DNA of 64,000 nt from the NCBI RefSeq assembly GCF_018861315.1, contig NZ_JAHLDL010000009.1, positions 1 through 64,000 of the forward strand, given 5' to 3'. Of the stretch, positions 1-12,002 are shown piece by piece. The translations under genes and the position numbers were made by a program. A model generated the notes under the pieces. It was not told the origin of the DNA. It saw only the letters and a program-made list of their open reading frames with translations, and searched no databases. This stretch comes from Clostridium bowmanii. GTDB taxonomy: Bacteria; Bacillota; Clostridia; Clostridiales; Clostridiaceae. Positions within the stretch are counted from its first letter, which is position 1, and the number at the start of each line of letters is the position of its first letter.

Positions 1-452
1 AACTTATCCTCATATTTATATAATGATTTTGGTCTTTCTATATGGTTATTGTTTGTATCTATAAGAAATTCTTTGAGCCCTAAGTCAAATGCTATCATTT
101 CATTAATTATAGGTAACTTGAAATTTTCAGTCTCTACATTAAAACTAACAAAGTACTTACCACTAGGTACTTTACTAACAGTAGCAAATAATATTTTTCC
201 TTTGAATTCTCTGTGTAATTTGGCTTTTACTTTACCTAATTTAGGTAATTGAACTAAATTGTTATGGAATAAAGCCTTAATATTATTATTTGTAAAGTTA
301 GTGGTGTAAGAATAATTATGATCATGTTTTGATTTAAATTTAGGAAAACCGGTATGTTCTTTGAAAAATTTCCGATAAGCACTATCTAAATATTCTACAG
401 TCTCCTCTAGTTTTTGCTTTTCTAATTTCATTTCACTCTTATTTATTGCCAT
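1..452 (-). pseudogene. tnpB: IS200/IS605-family TnpB (OrfB) fragment, cut by window edge
   Basis: The reverse strand is open from an ATG at 452 (preceded by AAAGGTGGG) to the window edge, about 150 codons. It reads LDSAYRKFF, then GFPKFKSK, then IAFDLGLKEF, which is the order seen in the middle of TnpB, the RNA-guided nuclease of IS200/IS605 elements. The Asp in FDLGLK corresponds to the first RuvC catalytic residue. A full TnpB has about 100 further residues upstream (helix-turn-helix and wedge region). Here an in-frame TAA lies only nine codons before the ATG, so the N-terminus is missing and the gene is probably a remnant. The C-terminal half lies outside the window, so its integrity cannot be judged. 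No TnpA is visible. Confidence 0.75.
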
Positions 453-558
453 TGATACCCACCTTTCTATAAGACCTCTTTAAAAAAAATATCTAATTCT
501 TTAATAATAAAGATACTGTGTCATATACTTTAGTAGCATGAAATTTAAGGAGGTATTT

Positions 559-1392
559 ATGAATATTTTAATAACTGGTGCAAAAGGTAATGTTGGGGCT
601 TATCTTTGTAATGTTTTATCAAAATCACATACTATTTATGGATTAGATAAAACCGAGCTTAACATAATGGATAAAATAGCTACTGAGAAAACGCTCAATG
701 AATTAAAGCCCGATGCAGTGATTCATACTGCAGCCATAACAAATAAATATATTTGTGAATACAACGAGACTTTAGCCTACGGTGTAAACACGGTAGGCAC
801 TTTAAATATTGCTAGCTGCTGCAATTCACTTAATATACCCATATTATACCTATCTAGCACAGATGTATACGGTGATATTAAATCTTCTCCCTACAGTGAA
901 ATTGATGAATGTACTCCAATAAACGCATATAGTAAGAGTAAACTCGGCGCGGAAGAACTAATTCAAACTATTTGCACAAAATATTTTATACTTCGCACCT
1001 CAAATATATTTGGTGGCAATGACTGTTTCGTAAAAAAATTAATAAAAGGAAAACATACAGCTATTTATCTATTTTCAAACCCCACCCTTTGTGTAACTTA
1101 TATTGGAGATCTAGTTAGAGTGCTTAAGCAGCTTTTGGCAACTGATAAATATGGGATATATAACTTCACCAATGAAGGTTGTTTATCAAAATCACGGCTA
1201 ATAAATAGTATAATAGAATTTAGTAATCTTAATGTTCCTTTGGTAGTACAATCAGATAAACTTTTGTCTAATATTATAAGCGAACCTAATTATACTTGCG
1301 TAGATAGCTCTCGCATAAAATCCTCACTGGGTATTGAAATTTCTTCTTGGGATGATAGACTTAAAGATTATATTAATATGCTGATGGAATAG
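559..1392 (+). CDS. RmlD-like NAD(P)-dependent sugar-nucleotide reductase/epimerase
   Basis: This is a 277-residue extended short-chain dehydrogenase of the dTDP-4-dehydrorhamnose reductase (RmlD) type. The N-terminal Rossmann motif is TGAKGNVG, followed by SSTDVYG near the nucleotide-sugar site and the catalytic YxxxK (YSKSK). These enzymes reduce or epimerise nucleotide-linked sugars for surface polysaccharides. The ATG at 559 is chosen because AAGGAGG lies at 547-553. An in-frame ATG at 538 would put that Shine-Dalgarno inside the gene. No rhamnose operon partners (rmlA, B, C) are nearby, so the substrate is unknown. The gene stands alone between the TnpB remnant and the selenoprotein gene. 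Confidence 0.8.
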   Translation: MNILITGAKGNVGAYLCNVLSKSHTIYGLDKTELNIMDKIATEKTLNELKPDAVIHTAAITNKYICEYNETLAYGVNTVGTLNIASCCNSLNIPILYLSSTDVYGDIKSSPYSEIDECTPINAYSKSKLGAEELIQTICTKYFILRTSNIFGGNDCFVKKLIKGKHTAIYLFSNPTLCVTYIGDLVRVLKQLLATDKYGIYNFTNEGCLSKSRLINSIIEFSNLNVPLVVQSDKLLSNIISEPNYTCVDSSRIKSSLGIEISSWDDRLKDYINMLME

Positions 1393-1498
1393 ACTAAGCT
1401 AGAATAGATTAATCTATATAGTAACTTAGCATACTGAATTATCATATATTTAAATTATCATATATAGTTTAAATTTAAATATTACTTCTTTTATCACA

Positions 1499-1527
1499 TT
1501 GACATTTAATCACTTTCAGCTTATTAT
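1499..1527 (+). promoter_or_regulatory. Promoter of the selenoprotein gene
   Basis: TTGACA, a 17-base spacer, then TATTAT is a near-perfect vegetative promoter. Transcription would start near 1534, just before the ATACCC/GGGTAT palindrome. It supports a real gene at 1569. Confidence 0.7.
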
Positions 1528-1539
1528 GTATATATAGGT

Positions 1540-1556
1540 ATACCCTGCACGGGTAT
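1540..1556 (+). promoter_or_regulatory. CsoR/CstR-like operator candidate
   Basis: ATACCC-TGCAC-GGGTAT is a perfect 6-5-6 inverted repeat lying between the predicted transcription start and the GGAGGTG ribosome site (1557-1563). Operators of the CsoR/FrmR/CstR repressor family (copper, formaldehyde, persulfide sensors) have this layout of TACCC and GGGTA half-sites. No regulator of this family is encoded in the window, so the match is suggestive only. The same palindrome could act as a short RNA hairpin beside the Shine-Dalgarno. Confidence 0.45.
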
Positions 1557-1568
1557 GGAGGTGTTTTT

Positions 1569-1859
1569 ATGTTAACTATAGACGATAAAGCAATAAGTGC
1601 CATAAAAAAATTGAATTCAGTTTTAGTAGTTAAGTCTGTAATAAATTCTTGCGGATGAGGAGGCACACCTACAAGAAGTCTCTGGATTGAGACTCAGAAG
1701 AATTTTTTCCCTTCAGAACAATTTATTTTAATGGAACATGAGGGTGTAAAGGTGTATCTTCATAAAAGCCTTATCATAAATAAAGATATACATGTTTATC
1801 AAAAGCTTAAAATTCCATTTTTCGGCTCCATATTTGGAATTAAAGGTGTTAGATTATAA
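1569..1859 (+). CDS. HesB-like selenoprotein, UGA (codon 30) read as selenocysteine
   Basis: From ATG 1569 (GGAGGTG at 1557-1563) the frame runs 96 codons to TAA at 1857-1859, interrupted only by TGA at 1656-1658. Read as selenocysteine, the local sequence is INSCGUGGTPTR, a Cys-Gly-Sec redox motif. A hairpin of bacterial SECIS form starts 18 bases after the TGA. The rest (hydrophobic strands, then GVKVYLHKSL and a Gly-rich end FFGSIFGIKGVRL) suits the small HesB/IscA-like (CC/Se-motif) family known in clostridia, where Cys or Sec occupies this position. The family's role is not firmly established; a redox or sulfur/selenium-handling role is inference. The gene has its own promoter and terminator. 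Conventional calling would give only a 29-residue peptide. The alternative, a TGA-disrupted pseudogene, is less likely given the SECIS and intact downstream frame. Confidence 0.8.
1656..1694 (+). promoter_or_regulatory. Selenocysteine UGA codon with bacterial SECIS hairpin
   Basis: The in-frame TGA is at 1656-1658. A perfect 6-bp stem AGTCTC (1677-1682) / GAGACT (1689-1694) closes the six-base loop TGGATT. The loop carries GG about 25 bases after the UGA. Known bacterial SECIS elements are short hairpins at roughly this distance with a G-containing apical loop bound by SelB. Decoding needs selA, selB, selC and selD elsewhere in the genome. Confidence 0.75.
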
Positions 1860-1977
1860 CTCTCACTGTATGTCTCAATAACTATTTATCTACTATATCC
1901 TTATTAATATTCTCATATAATAAACTCATATGTTATTAGGTCCCGTTTTGAAAAATGGGTTTAATCATTATATTAAT

Positions 1978-2016
1978 AAAAACCTGAGAATAGGCCAGTC
2001 TATTCTCAGGTTTTTT
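1978..2016 (+). terminator. Rho-independent terminator after the selenoprotein gene
   Basis: AACCTGAGAATAG (1981-1993) pairs perfectly with 2000-2012, six-base loop, flanked by A and T runs. It could work in both directions. Confidence 0.85.
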
Positions 2017-2030
2017 ATTTGAAGGAAATA

Positions 2031-2076
2031 AAAAAAGCATCTCCTATGATATTTAAAATTATGGGAATGCTTTTTT
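2031..2076. terminator. Second terminator-like hairpin
   Basis: AAAAAAGCAT...ATGCTTTTTT encloses TCCTAT/ATGGGA with one bulge. A runs and T runs on both sides suit a bidirectional terminator between the + strand selenoprotein unit and the minus-strand def unit. Confidence 0.6.
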
Positions 2077-2215
2077 TTTAAATATTTAACTAAATATATT
2101 TATTTAATAACATTATAAAAACTCAACACATAGTATTAAAAATTAATAATCGTCTCCCCCCAAAATTAAATATAGCTGGGATTATATCGCAAAATTATTC
2201 TTATCTTATGCTAAC

Positions 2216-2400
2216 AAAAGTATATATTGCGCAGAATGCGTATGAACAAGCCTTAGTAATTCTTAACTAATTTTAGTGAAAGATACGTTAAGAAAAGTGC
2301 ATGTTTGAGCGATAGCGAGTTTGCACTTTTTAGTATCTTTCAATAAAATTGGTTTAGAATTACTTGGCGAAGTGAACGCATTCCAGCAATATATACTTTT
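2216..2400. repeat. Fold-back palindrome family, copy A (185 bp)
   Basis: This element is one long imperfect inverted repeat. Outer arms are AAAAGTATATATTGC / GCAATATATACTTTT, and middle arms are built on AGTAATTCT / AGAATTACT. The inner stem AAAAGTGCA (2293-2301) / TGCACTTTT (2322-2330) closes a 20-base loop containing TTTGAGCGATAGCGAGTTT. It lies 24 bp downstream of the def stop codon. Related copies lie at 30206, 35095 and 38278, and a short form at 53056. Confidence 0.85.
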
Positions 2401-2424
2401 CGTTAAAGAATAATATAGGAATAA

Positions 2425-2901
2425 TTACTCTTCCCCTTCAGCTAATTCATACATTTCCTCAGCTCTGTCAATGTACATTATTCCATCTAAATGATCAATT
2501 TCATGACAGAAAGCTCTTGCTAGTAACCCTTCTGCTTTATATGTTACTGGTTTTCCTTTGTAATTAATACCTTCCACTGTAACATTTGTAGGTCTAAATA
2601 CTTCGCCTTCATGGCCTAAATAACTCAAACAACCCTCAAAGTCCTTTTCATTTCCAGATTGTGCTGTTATTATAGGGTTTATAACTATTATTGGATTTTC
2701 TTCTTCTTCTCCTAAATCAATTAAAATAACTCTCTTTAAAACTCCTATTTGAGGAGCAGCAAGACCTATCCCGGTACCCTCATAAAGGGTGTCCATCATA
2801 TCGTCGATCAAGTTTAATATCTTTCTATCTACTTTTTCAACCTTTGCGCATACTGTATTAAGACGCTTGTCACCATATTGTAAAATCTTTCTAACTGCCA
2901 T
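2425..2901 (-). CDS. def: Peptide deformylase
   Basis: This 158-residue enzyme removes the formyl group from the N-terminal Met of nascent proteins at the ribosome exit. All three family motifs are present in order: GIGLAAPQ near residue 43, EGCLS near residue 91 (Cys is a metal ligand) and HEIDH near residue 132 (two His ligands and the catalytic Glu). Length is usual for short Gram-positive type deformylases. The start at 2901 follows AAGGAGA. The gene is monocistronic: the V-ATPase terminator lies upstream and palindrome A directly downstream. No fmt is adjacent. Confidence 0.95.
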   Translation of the reverse strand: MAVRKILQYGDKRLNTVCAKVEKVDRKILNLIDDMMDTLYEGTGIGLAAPQIGVLKRVILIDLGEEEENPIIVINPIITAQSGNEKDFEGCLSYLGHEGEVFRPTNVTVEGINYKGKPVTYKAEGLLARAFCHEIDHLDGIMYIDRAEEMYELAEGEE

Positions 2902-3007
2902 ATGCCTTCTCCTTTACCTTATATTAATTGCTTTACTTAGCAATAAATTTAATTTCTTATATTATATATTCTATTCTAAATCACTGTATACATCAACAAA
3001 TTTTAAT

Positions 3008-3044
3008 AAAAAAAATTAAGATGTCATAAAAGACACCTTAATTT
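3008..3044 (-). terminator. Terminator of the V-ATPase operon
   Basis: Read on the minus strand, AAATTAAGGTGTC pairs with GACATCTTAATTT (one mismatch, six-base loop) and is followed by a run of T. It starts 9 bases after the atpD stop codon. Confidence 0.85.
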
Positions 3045-3052
3045 CATTTTAT

Positions 3053-3724
3053 TTATGTGCTGATTTTCTTTGCTTCCGCAATTGCCTCTGCTTTCTCCAT
3101 CATGCTTTTAACTTTCATAAGTCTAGTTAAAGCTCCTCTTTCATTTTCACCAAGCTTCATTCTTATATACTTTATAGTTTCCTCAAGTTGAGGAATAATC
3201 ATATATTCAAGAGCATTAACTCTTCTTCTAGTTTTTTCAATCTCATCTGCCATGAGCTGACAAGATTTTTCTACTTCTGCAAGCTCTAAAAGTTTTGGAA
3301 GTATTAAATATAGCTTTTCTATTGCTCCATCAAGATCTGCTGAAGTACTGGCAAATCCATAGGGATATATGCTACCAGCATCATCTTCTAATTTCCTTTT
3401 AAACTCCATCATTGGAACATTAACACCCATAAGATTTTTCGTGTCAACTTTTACAGAAATATTTTCTTTTGGATAAGCAATGGCTTCCTCTAGAAATTCT
3501 GAAGACATTAAGGCACTTGCCATAACAAAATCTTTAAAAGAGTTTTGTAGTTCTTCTTCAACACTCTGTCTAAGTTCATTATTATGTTTTATAAGATCAA
3601 TAAATCTTCTCATGAGTTCATCTTGTTTATCTTTTAGTAATTTATGTCCACGAGCCGCTGTAGCTAATCTTTTTTTAAGTTTAGTAAGCTCCATTCTAGT
3701 TGGATTGACACTTAACCTTGCCAT
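3053..3724 (-). CDS. atpD: V-type ATP synthase subunit D (central stalk)
   Basis: This 223-residue protein begins [17 protein letters not shown], the signature start of V-ATPase subunit D, and is mostly long helix predicted to form the rotating coiled-coil shaft. D with F links the A3B3 catalytic head to the membrane ring. It is the last gene of the operon, two bases after atpB, and is followed at once by the terminator. Length is typical. Confidence 0.93.
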   Translation of the reverse strand: MARLSVNPTRMELTKLKKRLATAARGHKLLKDKQDELMRRFIDLIKHNNELRQSVEEELQNSFKDFVMASALMSSEFLEEAIAYPKENISVKVDTKNLMGVNVPMMEFKRKLEDDAGSIYPYGFASTSADLDGAIEKLYLILPKLLELAEVEKSCQLMADEIEKTRRRVNALEYMIIPQLEETIKYIRMKLGENERGALTRLMKVKSMMEKAEAIAEAKKIST

Positions 3725-3726
3725 GT

Positions 3727-5109
3727 TTACTCACCCTCTTTTTTAGGTAAGTATTTCTCAAGATATTCATCTCTTATTCTCTTAAGTTCTGTTCTTGGAA
3801 GTATTGATAGAAGCTCCCATCCTAAATTTATTGTTTCATCAATAGTTCTATTAGTTTCAAATCCTTGAGATACATATTGGTTTTCAAAAGCTTCTGCAAA
3901 TTTTGCATATGCTTTGTCTGCATCAGATAAGGCTGACTCTCCTAGAATAACTGCTAGCTCCTTTGCTTGCTTACCTTGAGCATAGGCAGCAAATAATTGG
4001 TTCATTGTATCAGCATGATCTTCTCTTGTTTTGCCTTTACCTATACCTTTATCTTTAAGTCTTGATAATGAAGGTAGAACATCTATTGGAGGCATAATGC
4101 CTTTTTTATAAAGTTCTCTATTTAAAATAATTTGACCTTCAGTTATGTATCCTGTCAGATCTGGAATAGGATGAGTTATATCATCTTCAGGCATTGTAAG
4201 TATAGGAATTTGAGTTATTGAACCTTCAAGTCCTTTAATCCTACCAGCTCTTTCATAAAGTGTTGAAAGGTCAGTATAAAGATATCCTGGATATCCACGT
4301 CTACCTGGAACTTCTTTTCTTGCAGCTGAAACTTCTCGTAAAGCCTCACAGTAATTTGTAATATCAGTCATAATTACAAGAACATGATATCCTTTTTCAT
4401 AAGCAAGATATTCAGCTGTAGTTAGAGCCATTCTAGGTGTAGCTATTCTCTCAATAGCTGGGTCATTGGCAAGATTCATAAACAATACAGTTCTGTCTAT
4501 TGCACCAGTATTTGTAAAGTCATCTACGAAGAATTGTGCTTCCTCGAAGGTTATTCCTATTGCTGCAAATACAACAACAAATTTCGATTCTGAATTTAAT
4601 ACCTTCGCTTGTCTTGCTATTTGAGCTGCAAGTTGTGCATGTGGAAGACCTGCTCCAGAAAACACTGGCAGTTTTTGTCCTCTAACCAAAGTATTAAGTC
4701 CATCTATAGCTGAAATACCTGTTTGAATAAATTCAGAGGGATAGTCTCTGGCTACGGGATTTATTGCTTCTCCATTTATATCTAATTTCTTATCTGGAAT
4801 AATTTTAGGTCCACCGTCTTTAGGTCTACCAAGACCATCAAAGACTCTTCCAAGCATATCTTCTGAAACTCCAAGTTCTAGTGGTCTTCCTAAAAATTTC
4901 GCCTTACTACCCTTTAAGTTAATTCCTGCAGAGCTTTCAAATAACTGAACCATTGCCTTATCTTCATTTATTTCAAGTACTTTTCCACGACGAATATCAC
5001 CGTTTTGTAGCTCTATTTCTACTAGTTCATCATATCTTACGTCTTCAACTTTATCTACAACCATAAGGGGTCCTACAACTTCTGTTATGGTTCTGTATTC
5101 TTTAAGCAC
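3727..5109 (-). CDS. atpB: V-type ATP synthase subunit B (non-catalytic)
   Basis: This 460-residue regulatory subunit alternates with subunit A in the A3B3 head. It lacks a canonical P-loop: the corresponding segment reads [16 protein letters not shown], as expected for B. Other family blocks include [20 protein letters not shown] and [13 protein letters not shown]. The start overlaps the last 8 bases of atpA, implying translational coupling. The gene corresponds to ntpB of Enterococcus hirae. Confidence 0.95.
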   Translation of the reverse strand: MLKEYRTITEVVGPLMVVDKVEDVRYDELVEIELQNGDIRRGKVLEINEDKAMVQLFESSAGINLKGSKAKFLGRPLELGVSEDMLGRVFDGLGRPKDGGPKIIPDKKLDINGEAINPVARDYPSEFIQTGISAIDGLNTLVRGQKLPVFSGAGLPHAQLAAQIARQAKVLNSESKFVVVFAAIGITFEEAQFFVDDFTNTGAIDRTVLFMNLANDPAIERIATPRMALTTAEYLAYEKGYHVLVIMTDITNYCEALREVSAARKEVPGRRGYPGYLYTDLSTLYERAGRIKGLEGSITQIPILTMPEDDITHPIPDLTGYITEGQIILNRELYKKGIMPPIDVLPSLSRLKDKGIGKGKTREDHADTMNQLFAAYAQGKQAKELAVILGESALSDADKAYAKFAEAFENQYVSQGFETNRTIDETINLGWELLSILPRTELKRIRDEYLEKYLPKKEGE

Positions 5110-6874
5110 TAATAACCCCTCCTTCTGTAATCAGTTTTTCTACTTCCTTAGCTAAGTCTACAATAATATCATCAATTTTTGACATTTCAGTTTCAGGAAT
5201 ATATTTTGCTCTTGCTATTTTATCTCTTACTTGCATTTGTAGTATCTTTTTAAAATAAACTCCTGCAGCCAAAGCTTTTTCTGCTTCCGTTTGGAAAGCT
5301 AAAACTAACTTCAACATTCTATATTGTTTATCCAAAGATGTGTAAGTATCAACTTCATGGAAAGCATTTTGTTGTAGATAATCTTCTCTAATTGACTTTG
5401 CAACTTCCAATTTCAATCTATCCTTTTCAGACAGAGCATCTACCCCTACAAGTCTTACTATTTCATCAAGCTTTGCTTCTTCTTGAAGAATAGTCATAGC
5501 TTTCATTCTTAGTTCAACCCAATCATCTGCAACATTATCATCTGTCCACTTACCTATCTTATCTAAATATAATGAATAAGACTCTAACCAATTTATTGCT
5601 GGAAAATGTCTTCTATAAGCAAGTTGCGCATCTAGTCCCCAGAATACTTTAACTATTCTAAGGGTTGCTTGAGTAACTGGCTCTGATAAATCTCCACCTG
5701 GAGGTGATACTGCACCAATAACTGTAAGTGCTCCTTCTCTTTCCCCATCTCCTAGGCAAACTACTTTTCCTGATCTCTCATAAAAGTCTGCAACACGTGA
5801 CCCTAGATATGCTGGATATCCTTCATCACCGGGCATTTCTTCAAGTCTTCCTGACATTTCTCTAAGTGCTTCTGCCCATCTAGACGTTGAATCCGCCATT
5901 ACTGCTACTGAGTATCCCATATCTCTATAGTACTCTGCAATAGTTATACCTGTATATACTGAAGCCTCTCTAGCTGCCACTGGCATGTTAGAGGTATTTG
6001 CAATGAGCACTGTTCTTTTCATTAATGATTCACCGGTTTTAGGGTCTTTAAGCTCTGGAAACTCATTCAAAACATCTGTCATTTCGTTTCCACGTTCACC
6101 GCAACCAATGTATACAATTATTTCTGCATCGGACCATTTTGCAAGTTGATGCTGAACTACAGTTTTTCCACTTCCAAAAGGACCTGGTACACAAGCAGTA
6201 CCACCTTTTGTTACTGGGAAAAAGGTATCTATTACTCTTTGTCCTGTAACTAATGGTTCTATTGGATTTAATTTTCTAACATATGGTCTACCACGTCTTA
6301 CTGGCCATTTTTGCATTAATGTAATTTGCACAATACCATCAGAGGTTTCTACTTCTGCTATTACTTCATCTACAGTAAACTCTCCTTCTTTTATAGAAGA
6401 TATAGTTCCAGAAATTCCGTTAGGTATCATTATTGTTTGAGTTATAACAGTAGTTTCCACCACTGTGCCTATAGCAAAACCTGCTGAAACTTCATCCCCG
6501 ATTTTGGCATTAGGAACAAAATTCCATTTTCTACTTCTATCTAGTGATGGAACATTTACACCCTTTGTTAAGAAATTTCCAGCAATAGCTCTTATTGCCT
6601 CAAGTGGTCTTTGAATACCGTCAAACATGGATTCCATAAGTCCTGGTCCAAGTTCCACGCTTAGTGGTTCGCCAGTAGTTACTACTGGATCTCCTGGTCC
6701 TAGGCCTGAGGTTTCTTCATATACTTGAATTGAGGCTCTATCACCTCTCATCTCGATAATTTCGCCAATAAGACCTTTTTCTCCAACCTTAACTACGTCA
6801 TATATATTAGCTTCATCCATGTCCTTTGCAACAACTAAAGGACCTGAAACTTTTACAATTTTACCGATTTTCAA
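5102..6874 (-). CDS. atpA: V-type ATP synthase catalytic subunit A
   Basis: This 590-residue catalytic subunit hydrolyses or makes ATP. The Walker A motif GPFGSGKT falls near residue 233. The protein also carries the long non-homologous insert typical of V-type A subunits (residues about 110-190) and the GERGNEM and [13 protein letters not shown] blocks. It belongs to the ntpA family of usual length. It follows atpF by 17 bases and overlaps atpB by 8. Confidence 0.96.
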   Translation of the reverse strand: MKIGKIVKVSGPLVVAKDMDEANIYDVVKVGEKGLIGEIIEMRGDRASIQVYEETSGLGPGDPVVTTGEPLSVELGPGLMESMFDGIQRPLEAIRAIAGNFLTKGVNVPSLDRSRKWNFVPNAKIGDEVSAGFAIGTVVETTVITQTIMIPNGISGTISSIKEGEFTVDEVIAEVETSDGIVQITLMQKWPVRRGRPYVRKLNPIEPLVTGQRVIDTFFPVTKGGTACVPGPFGSGKTVVQHQLAKWSDAEIIVYIGCGERGNEMTDVLNEFPELKDPKTGESLMKRTVLIANTSNMPVAAREASVYTGITIAEYYRDMGYSVAVMADSTSRWAEALREMSGRLEEMPGDEGYPAYLGSRVADFYERSGKVVCLGDGEREGALTVIGAVSPPGGDLSEPVTQATLRIVKVFWGLDAQLAYRRHFPAINWLESYSLYLDKIGKWTDDNVADDWVELRMKAMTILQEEAKLDEIVRLVGVDALSEKDRLKLEVAKSIREDYLQQNAFHEVDTYTSLDKQYRMLKLVLAFQTEAEKALAAGVYFKKILQMQVRDKIARAKYIPETEMSKIDDIIVDLAKEVEKLITEGGVISA

Positions 6875-6891
6875 GTTATCTCCCTACCTTT

Positions 6892-7200
6892 CTATAAAAT
6901 ATTTACGCCCACAGCTTTTTCCACATTGTCTCTAATTCTTTGCATTCCTATATTTAGTGAGCCTTGATTACTTGGTATTAATATAACGGCAGGAAGCATT
7001 TGTGCGTTATATCTTTTAATAGTTTCATCTAAATGCTGGGCTATCTGCTCAGTAACAAATATAACTGCATAATTATCCATTGCCATTTTATCTATAGTTT
7101 TTCTAGCCTCTTCAACTTCAATAACAGGATATACGTCAATTCCAAGAGCTTTAAAAGCAAGTATTGAATCTTTATCTCCAACTACTCCAACTTTATGCAT
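6892..7200 (-). CDS. atpF: V-type ATP synthase subunit F (ntpG type)
   Basis: This small Rossmann-like stalk protein, about 102 residues, binds subunit D and modulates ATPase activity. The start [20 protein letters not shown] is the family N-terminus. I choose the ATG at 7200, which lies inside the TATGCATAA end of atpC. An in-frame GTG at 7209 would add three residues. The overlap with atpC suggests coupled translation. Its end lies 17 bases before atpA. Confidence 0.9.
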   Translation of the reverse strand: MHKVGVVGDKDSILAFKALGIDVYPVIEVEEARKTIDKMAMDNYAVIFVTEQIAQHLDETIKRYNAQMLPAVILIPSNQGSLNIGMQRIRDNVEKAVGVNIL

Positions 7201-8194
7201 AAACCTCACGCACCCTTTCTCTTATAACAGCCGTATCAACGTTATTTAATTTTCCAACCATAATAATTCTTATTATTTTTATTTCTGTTTCCTTTGCTGC
7301 AATATATGCAAATATTGGCTCAGGTCCAAAAGTTATATATTTAGCAGGTTTCAGATCTTTCATAATAAAATTTTCTGAAAGTTTTTCAAAAAGAGAAAGT
7401 TTTCCTATTTTAATATATTCCTCTAGTCCCATTCTTACAACTTCTCCATATTTAGATGATGCAAATTTAGCTGCCATGTTTTCAATAGGCTCATCAAAGG
7501 CTCTAATTAAAATATCCATAGCTATATCCCCACCTGGAAGAATAACCTCTTTTAAAAATTTTAAATCCTTTTCTTGTTTCTTTAATCTAATAACCGACTT
7601 TATGTTAGAAAAATCTATACTTCTCACAACATAATCAAGTATAAATTTATTTTTTAATTCTTTTGCCCTTGCTAACATATCTATATACATATACTGATCT
7701 ACTATAATATCTATTTTCTGAGGATCTTTAAGTTCCTGGTAGACTTCATCAGCCTTAAGTATAGCATCTCTCATGCTAGGATTTAATTCTCTATAATCCT
7801 CTGTTGTCATGTAGAGTTTTAATTTCTCTATCTCCACTGTACCTACAGGAATTAACATGTGAGAAAAATCTTTGTCTAATGCCCTGCCCTTTAACATTAC
7901 CTTAATATTATGATAATCATATTTCAGACTCATAATATCTACTATAGCAGGCTCTGGAGAAATACTATACATAAGCGAATATACTCTATTTAACTCCTCT
8001 TTAAGTAATAAATTGTAGTCCTCTGGTCGTTTTACAGTTCCCATCAAACCTGCATATTCTGTTTCCTGTAAGACTTTAAGCACTTCTTCCGCAGAGGTAC
8101 TATCAATCATCCTATCAATCTTTACTTTACTCAGGAGTCTTGTTTCTAATACTCTTAGCCTAGCCACAGCTTGTGTAAAATTCATATTATCCAT
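7193..8194 (-). CDS. atpC: V-type ATP synthase subunit C (d-type socket)
   Basis: This 333-residue soluble, all-helical protein sits on the membrane ring and couples it to the central stalk (the subunit d/NtpC family). Recognisable blocks are [17 protein letters not shown] near the start and [18 protein letters not shown] near residue 107. The last five codons overlap atpF. A 66-base gap separates it from atpE. Position between E and F matches the ntp operon order. Confidence 0.9.
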   Translation of the reverse strand: MDNMNFTQAVARLRVLETRLLSKVKIDRMIDSTSAEEVLKVLQETEYAGLMGTVKRPEDYNLLLKEELNRVYSLMYSISPEPAIVDIMSLKYDYHNIKVMLKGRALDKDFSHMLIPVGTVEIEKLKLYMTTEDYRELNPSMRDAILKADEVYQELKDPQKIDIIVDQYMYIDMLARAKELKNKFILDYVVRSIDFSNIKSVIRLKKQEKDLKFLKEVILPGGDIAMDILIRAFDEPIENMAAKFASSKYGEVVRMGLEEYIKIGKLSLFEKLSENFIMKDLKPAKYITFGPEPIFAYIAAKETEIKIIRIIMVGKLNNVDTAVIRERVREVYA

Positions 8195-8260
8195 ATATGG
8201 CTATCCTCCTTGTTTTGCTTTTGGAAGGATAATAATTATAAATTATTACCCTCCTTAAAT

Positions 8261-8860
8261 TTAATTAAATAGTACTTTTACTATTTCTGATTCAAGCTCA
8301 TCTCTTAAGGAATTAACTAAACTTTCAAAAGTATTGTTAATCTCTATACCATTTTTAATTATAATAAATCCACTTTTTATATCCCTATCTTCAGAACACA
8401 ATTTTATTTCACCTAGTTTACCTGATGTAATAAGTGCTGAATTTATTCCGGATAAATACTCCTTATTTACTATGTTTTTATATTTCCCAGGAAGTATTAT
8501 TTCCTCATCTCCAACTATTGATATTGATAAAAGGTATCTTTTTACAATTTCTAAATATTCTACATCACTAATGACTAAAAGCTTTTCCAATGCATCTACA
8601 AATACTTTATCAATCATTTTTTGCTTAGCCACTATCTTGTCATTTCTTACAGATAGCTGAGTATTAGATATAATCCTCTGTTTAACGGTAATAGCTTCTA
8701 TTTTACTTTTCTCTAGCATTTGACTTTTTAGTAGTTCTGCTTTTTTAATTTTATTTTCTACCATTAACTTTCCATTGTCACTTGCTTCTCTCAATATAGT
8801 TTCTGCTTTAATACTCGCATCCTCAATTATCTTAGCTGATAAGTTATCTAAATTTGACAT
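8261..8860 (-). CDS. atpE: V-type ATP synthase subunit E (peripheral stalk)
   Basis: This 199-residue protein has a long helical N-terminal half (about residues 5-85) expected to form the peripheral-stalk coiled coil with subunit H/G. A mixed C-terminal domain would bind the catalytic head. Sequence conservation in this family is low, so the call rests on position between K and C, length and helix pattern (KIIEDASIKAETILREA). Confidence 0.85.
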   Translation of the reverse strand: MSNLDNLSAKIIEDASIKAETILREASDNGKLMVENKIKKAELLKSQMLEKSKIEAITVKQRIISNTQLSVRNDKIVAKQKMIDKVFVDALEKLLVISDVEYLEIVKRYLLSISIVGDEEIILPGKYKNIVNKEYLSGINSALITSGKLGEIKLCSEDRDIKSGFIIIKNGIEINNTFESLVNSLRDELESEIVKVLFN

Positions 8861-8916
8861 ATATTCACTTCCTCTAACTTCTTAATTTTAAAATTAGAAT
8901 ATCTTACTTACTAAGA

Positions 8917-11351
<2,435 letters not shown>

Positions 11352-11365
<14 letters not shown>

Positions 11366-11678
11366 TATTTTTCACTATCCTTTCAACCACTTTGTTAACC
11401 GCCCTATGAAATCTTTCACTATCTAGATTAAGTATATTATCTATATCTGCTTTACCTTGCTCTAAAATTGGTTCAGAATTTATTCTGCCTTCCTCTTTAG
11501 CACTTTCGATGATTTTTTTAATTTCTTCTTTAGCCGCATCCAAAACTTTTTTGTACTGACCAACAGATTCAATCTCAGATTTTTTTAGTATATCCTTACT
11601 ACCTTCAATTGCCTTGTTGATATTCTCTGTTGCTTGCTGCTCTGCATTTTTTATACTCTTTATTGCCTCTAATGCCAA
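11352..11678 (-). CDS. atpH: V-type ATP synthase subunit H/G (peripheral stalk)
   Basis: This is a 108-residue, highly charged, almost wholly helical protein, the coiled-coil partner of subunit E (NtpF type). It is the first gene of the operon. I chose a TTG start at 11678 because AAGGTGGTGAT lies at the right distance. An in-frame ATG at 11711 has no Shine-Dalgarno and would add eleven unlikely residues. The C-terminus (RFHRAVNKVVERIVKNN) matches the family pattern ending in a short basic helix. Confidence 0.85.
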
Positions 11679-11833
11679 AATATCACCACCTTTTTTTCTA
11701 AAAAGGCACATCTAAACAAATAACATGTCAGTATGCTACTCTATTTTTATGTACCTAAATAGGTATAATGAATCAGTTCAATTATTAATACTTTTTGATA
11801 ATAGCAAACACCAAATATGGTTTGGTATTTTTC

Positions 11834-11861
11834 ATTATACTTTATGTAGTATTGAATACAA
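11834..11861 (-). promoter_or_regulatory. Promoter of the V-ATPase operon
   Basis: On the minus strand TTGTAT, 16 bases, TATAAT. It leaves a leader of about 150 bases before atpH, containing an ACCAAA/TTTGGT hairpin near 11807-11823. Confidence 0.6.
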
Positions 11862-12002
11862 CTTGTATTATACTTATTATTTTTATAAATTTCAACTTCT
11901 TTTTTTTCAAATCAATGAATATTCTTAAAATTAGCTTAATTTAATACAGTATATATCATTTTAAAGGAAAGTTTAGTCTATTCTTGTAATTCTATGGATT
12001 TT

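Noticed and set aside
1656-1658. TGA at 1656 as a simple nonsense mutation
   Set aside because: A SECIS-type hairpin, an intact downstream frame and the Cys-Gly-Sec context favour selenocysteine.
1475-1666. Minus-strand open frame of 63 codons
   Set aside because: It is the antisense shadow of the selenoprotein gene and its leader, and has no ribosome site.
2216-2400. CRISPR array as explanation of the repeat family
   Set aside because: The copies are dispersed, about 185 bp long and palindromic, with no spacers between direct repeats.
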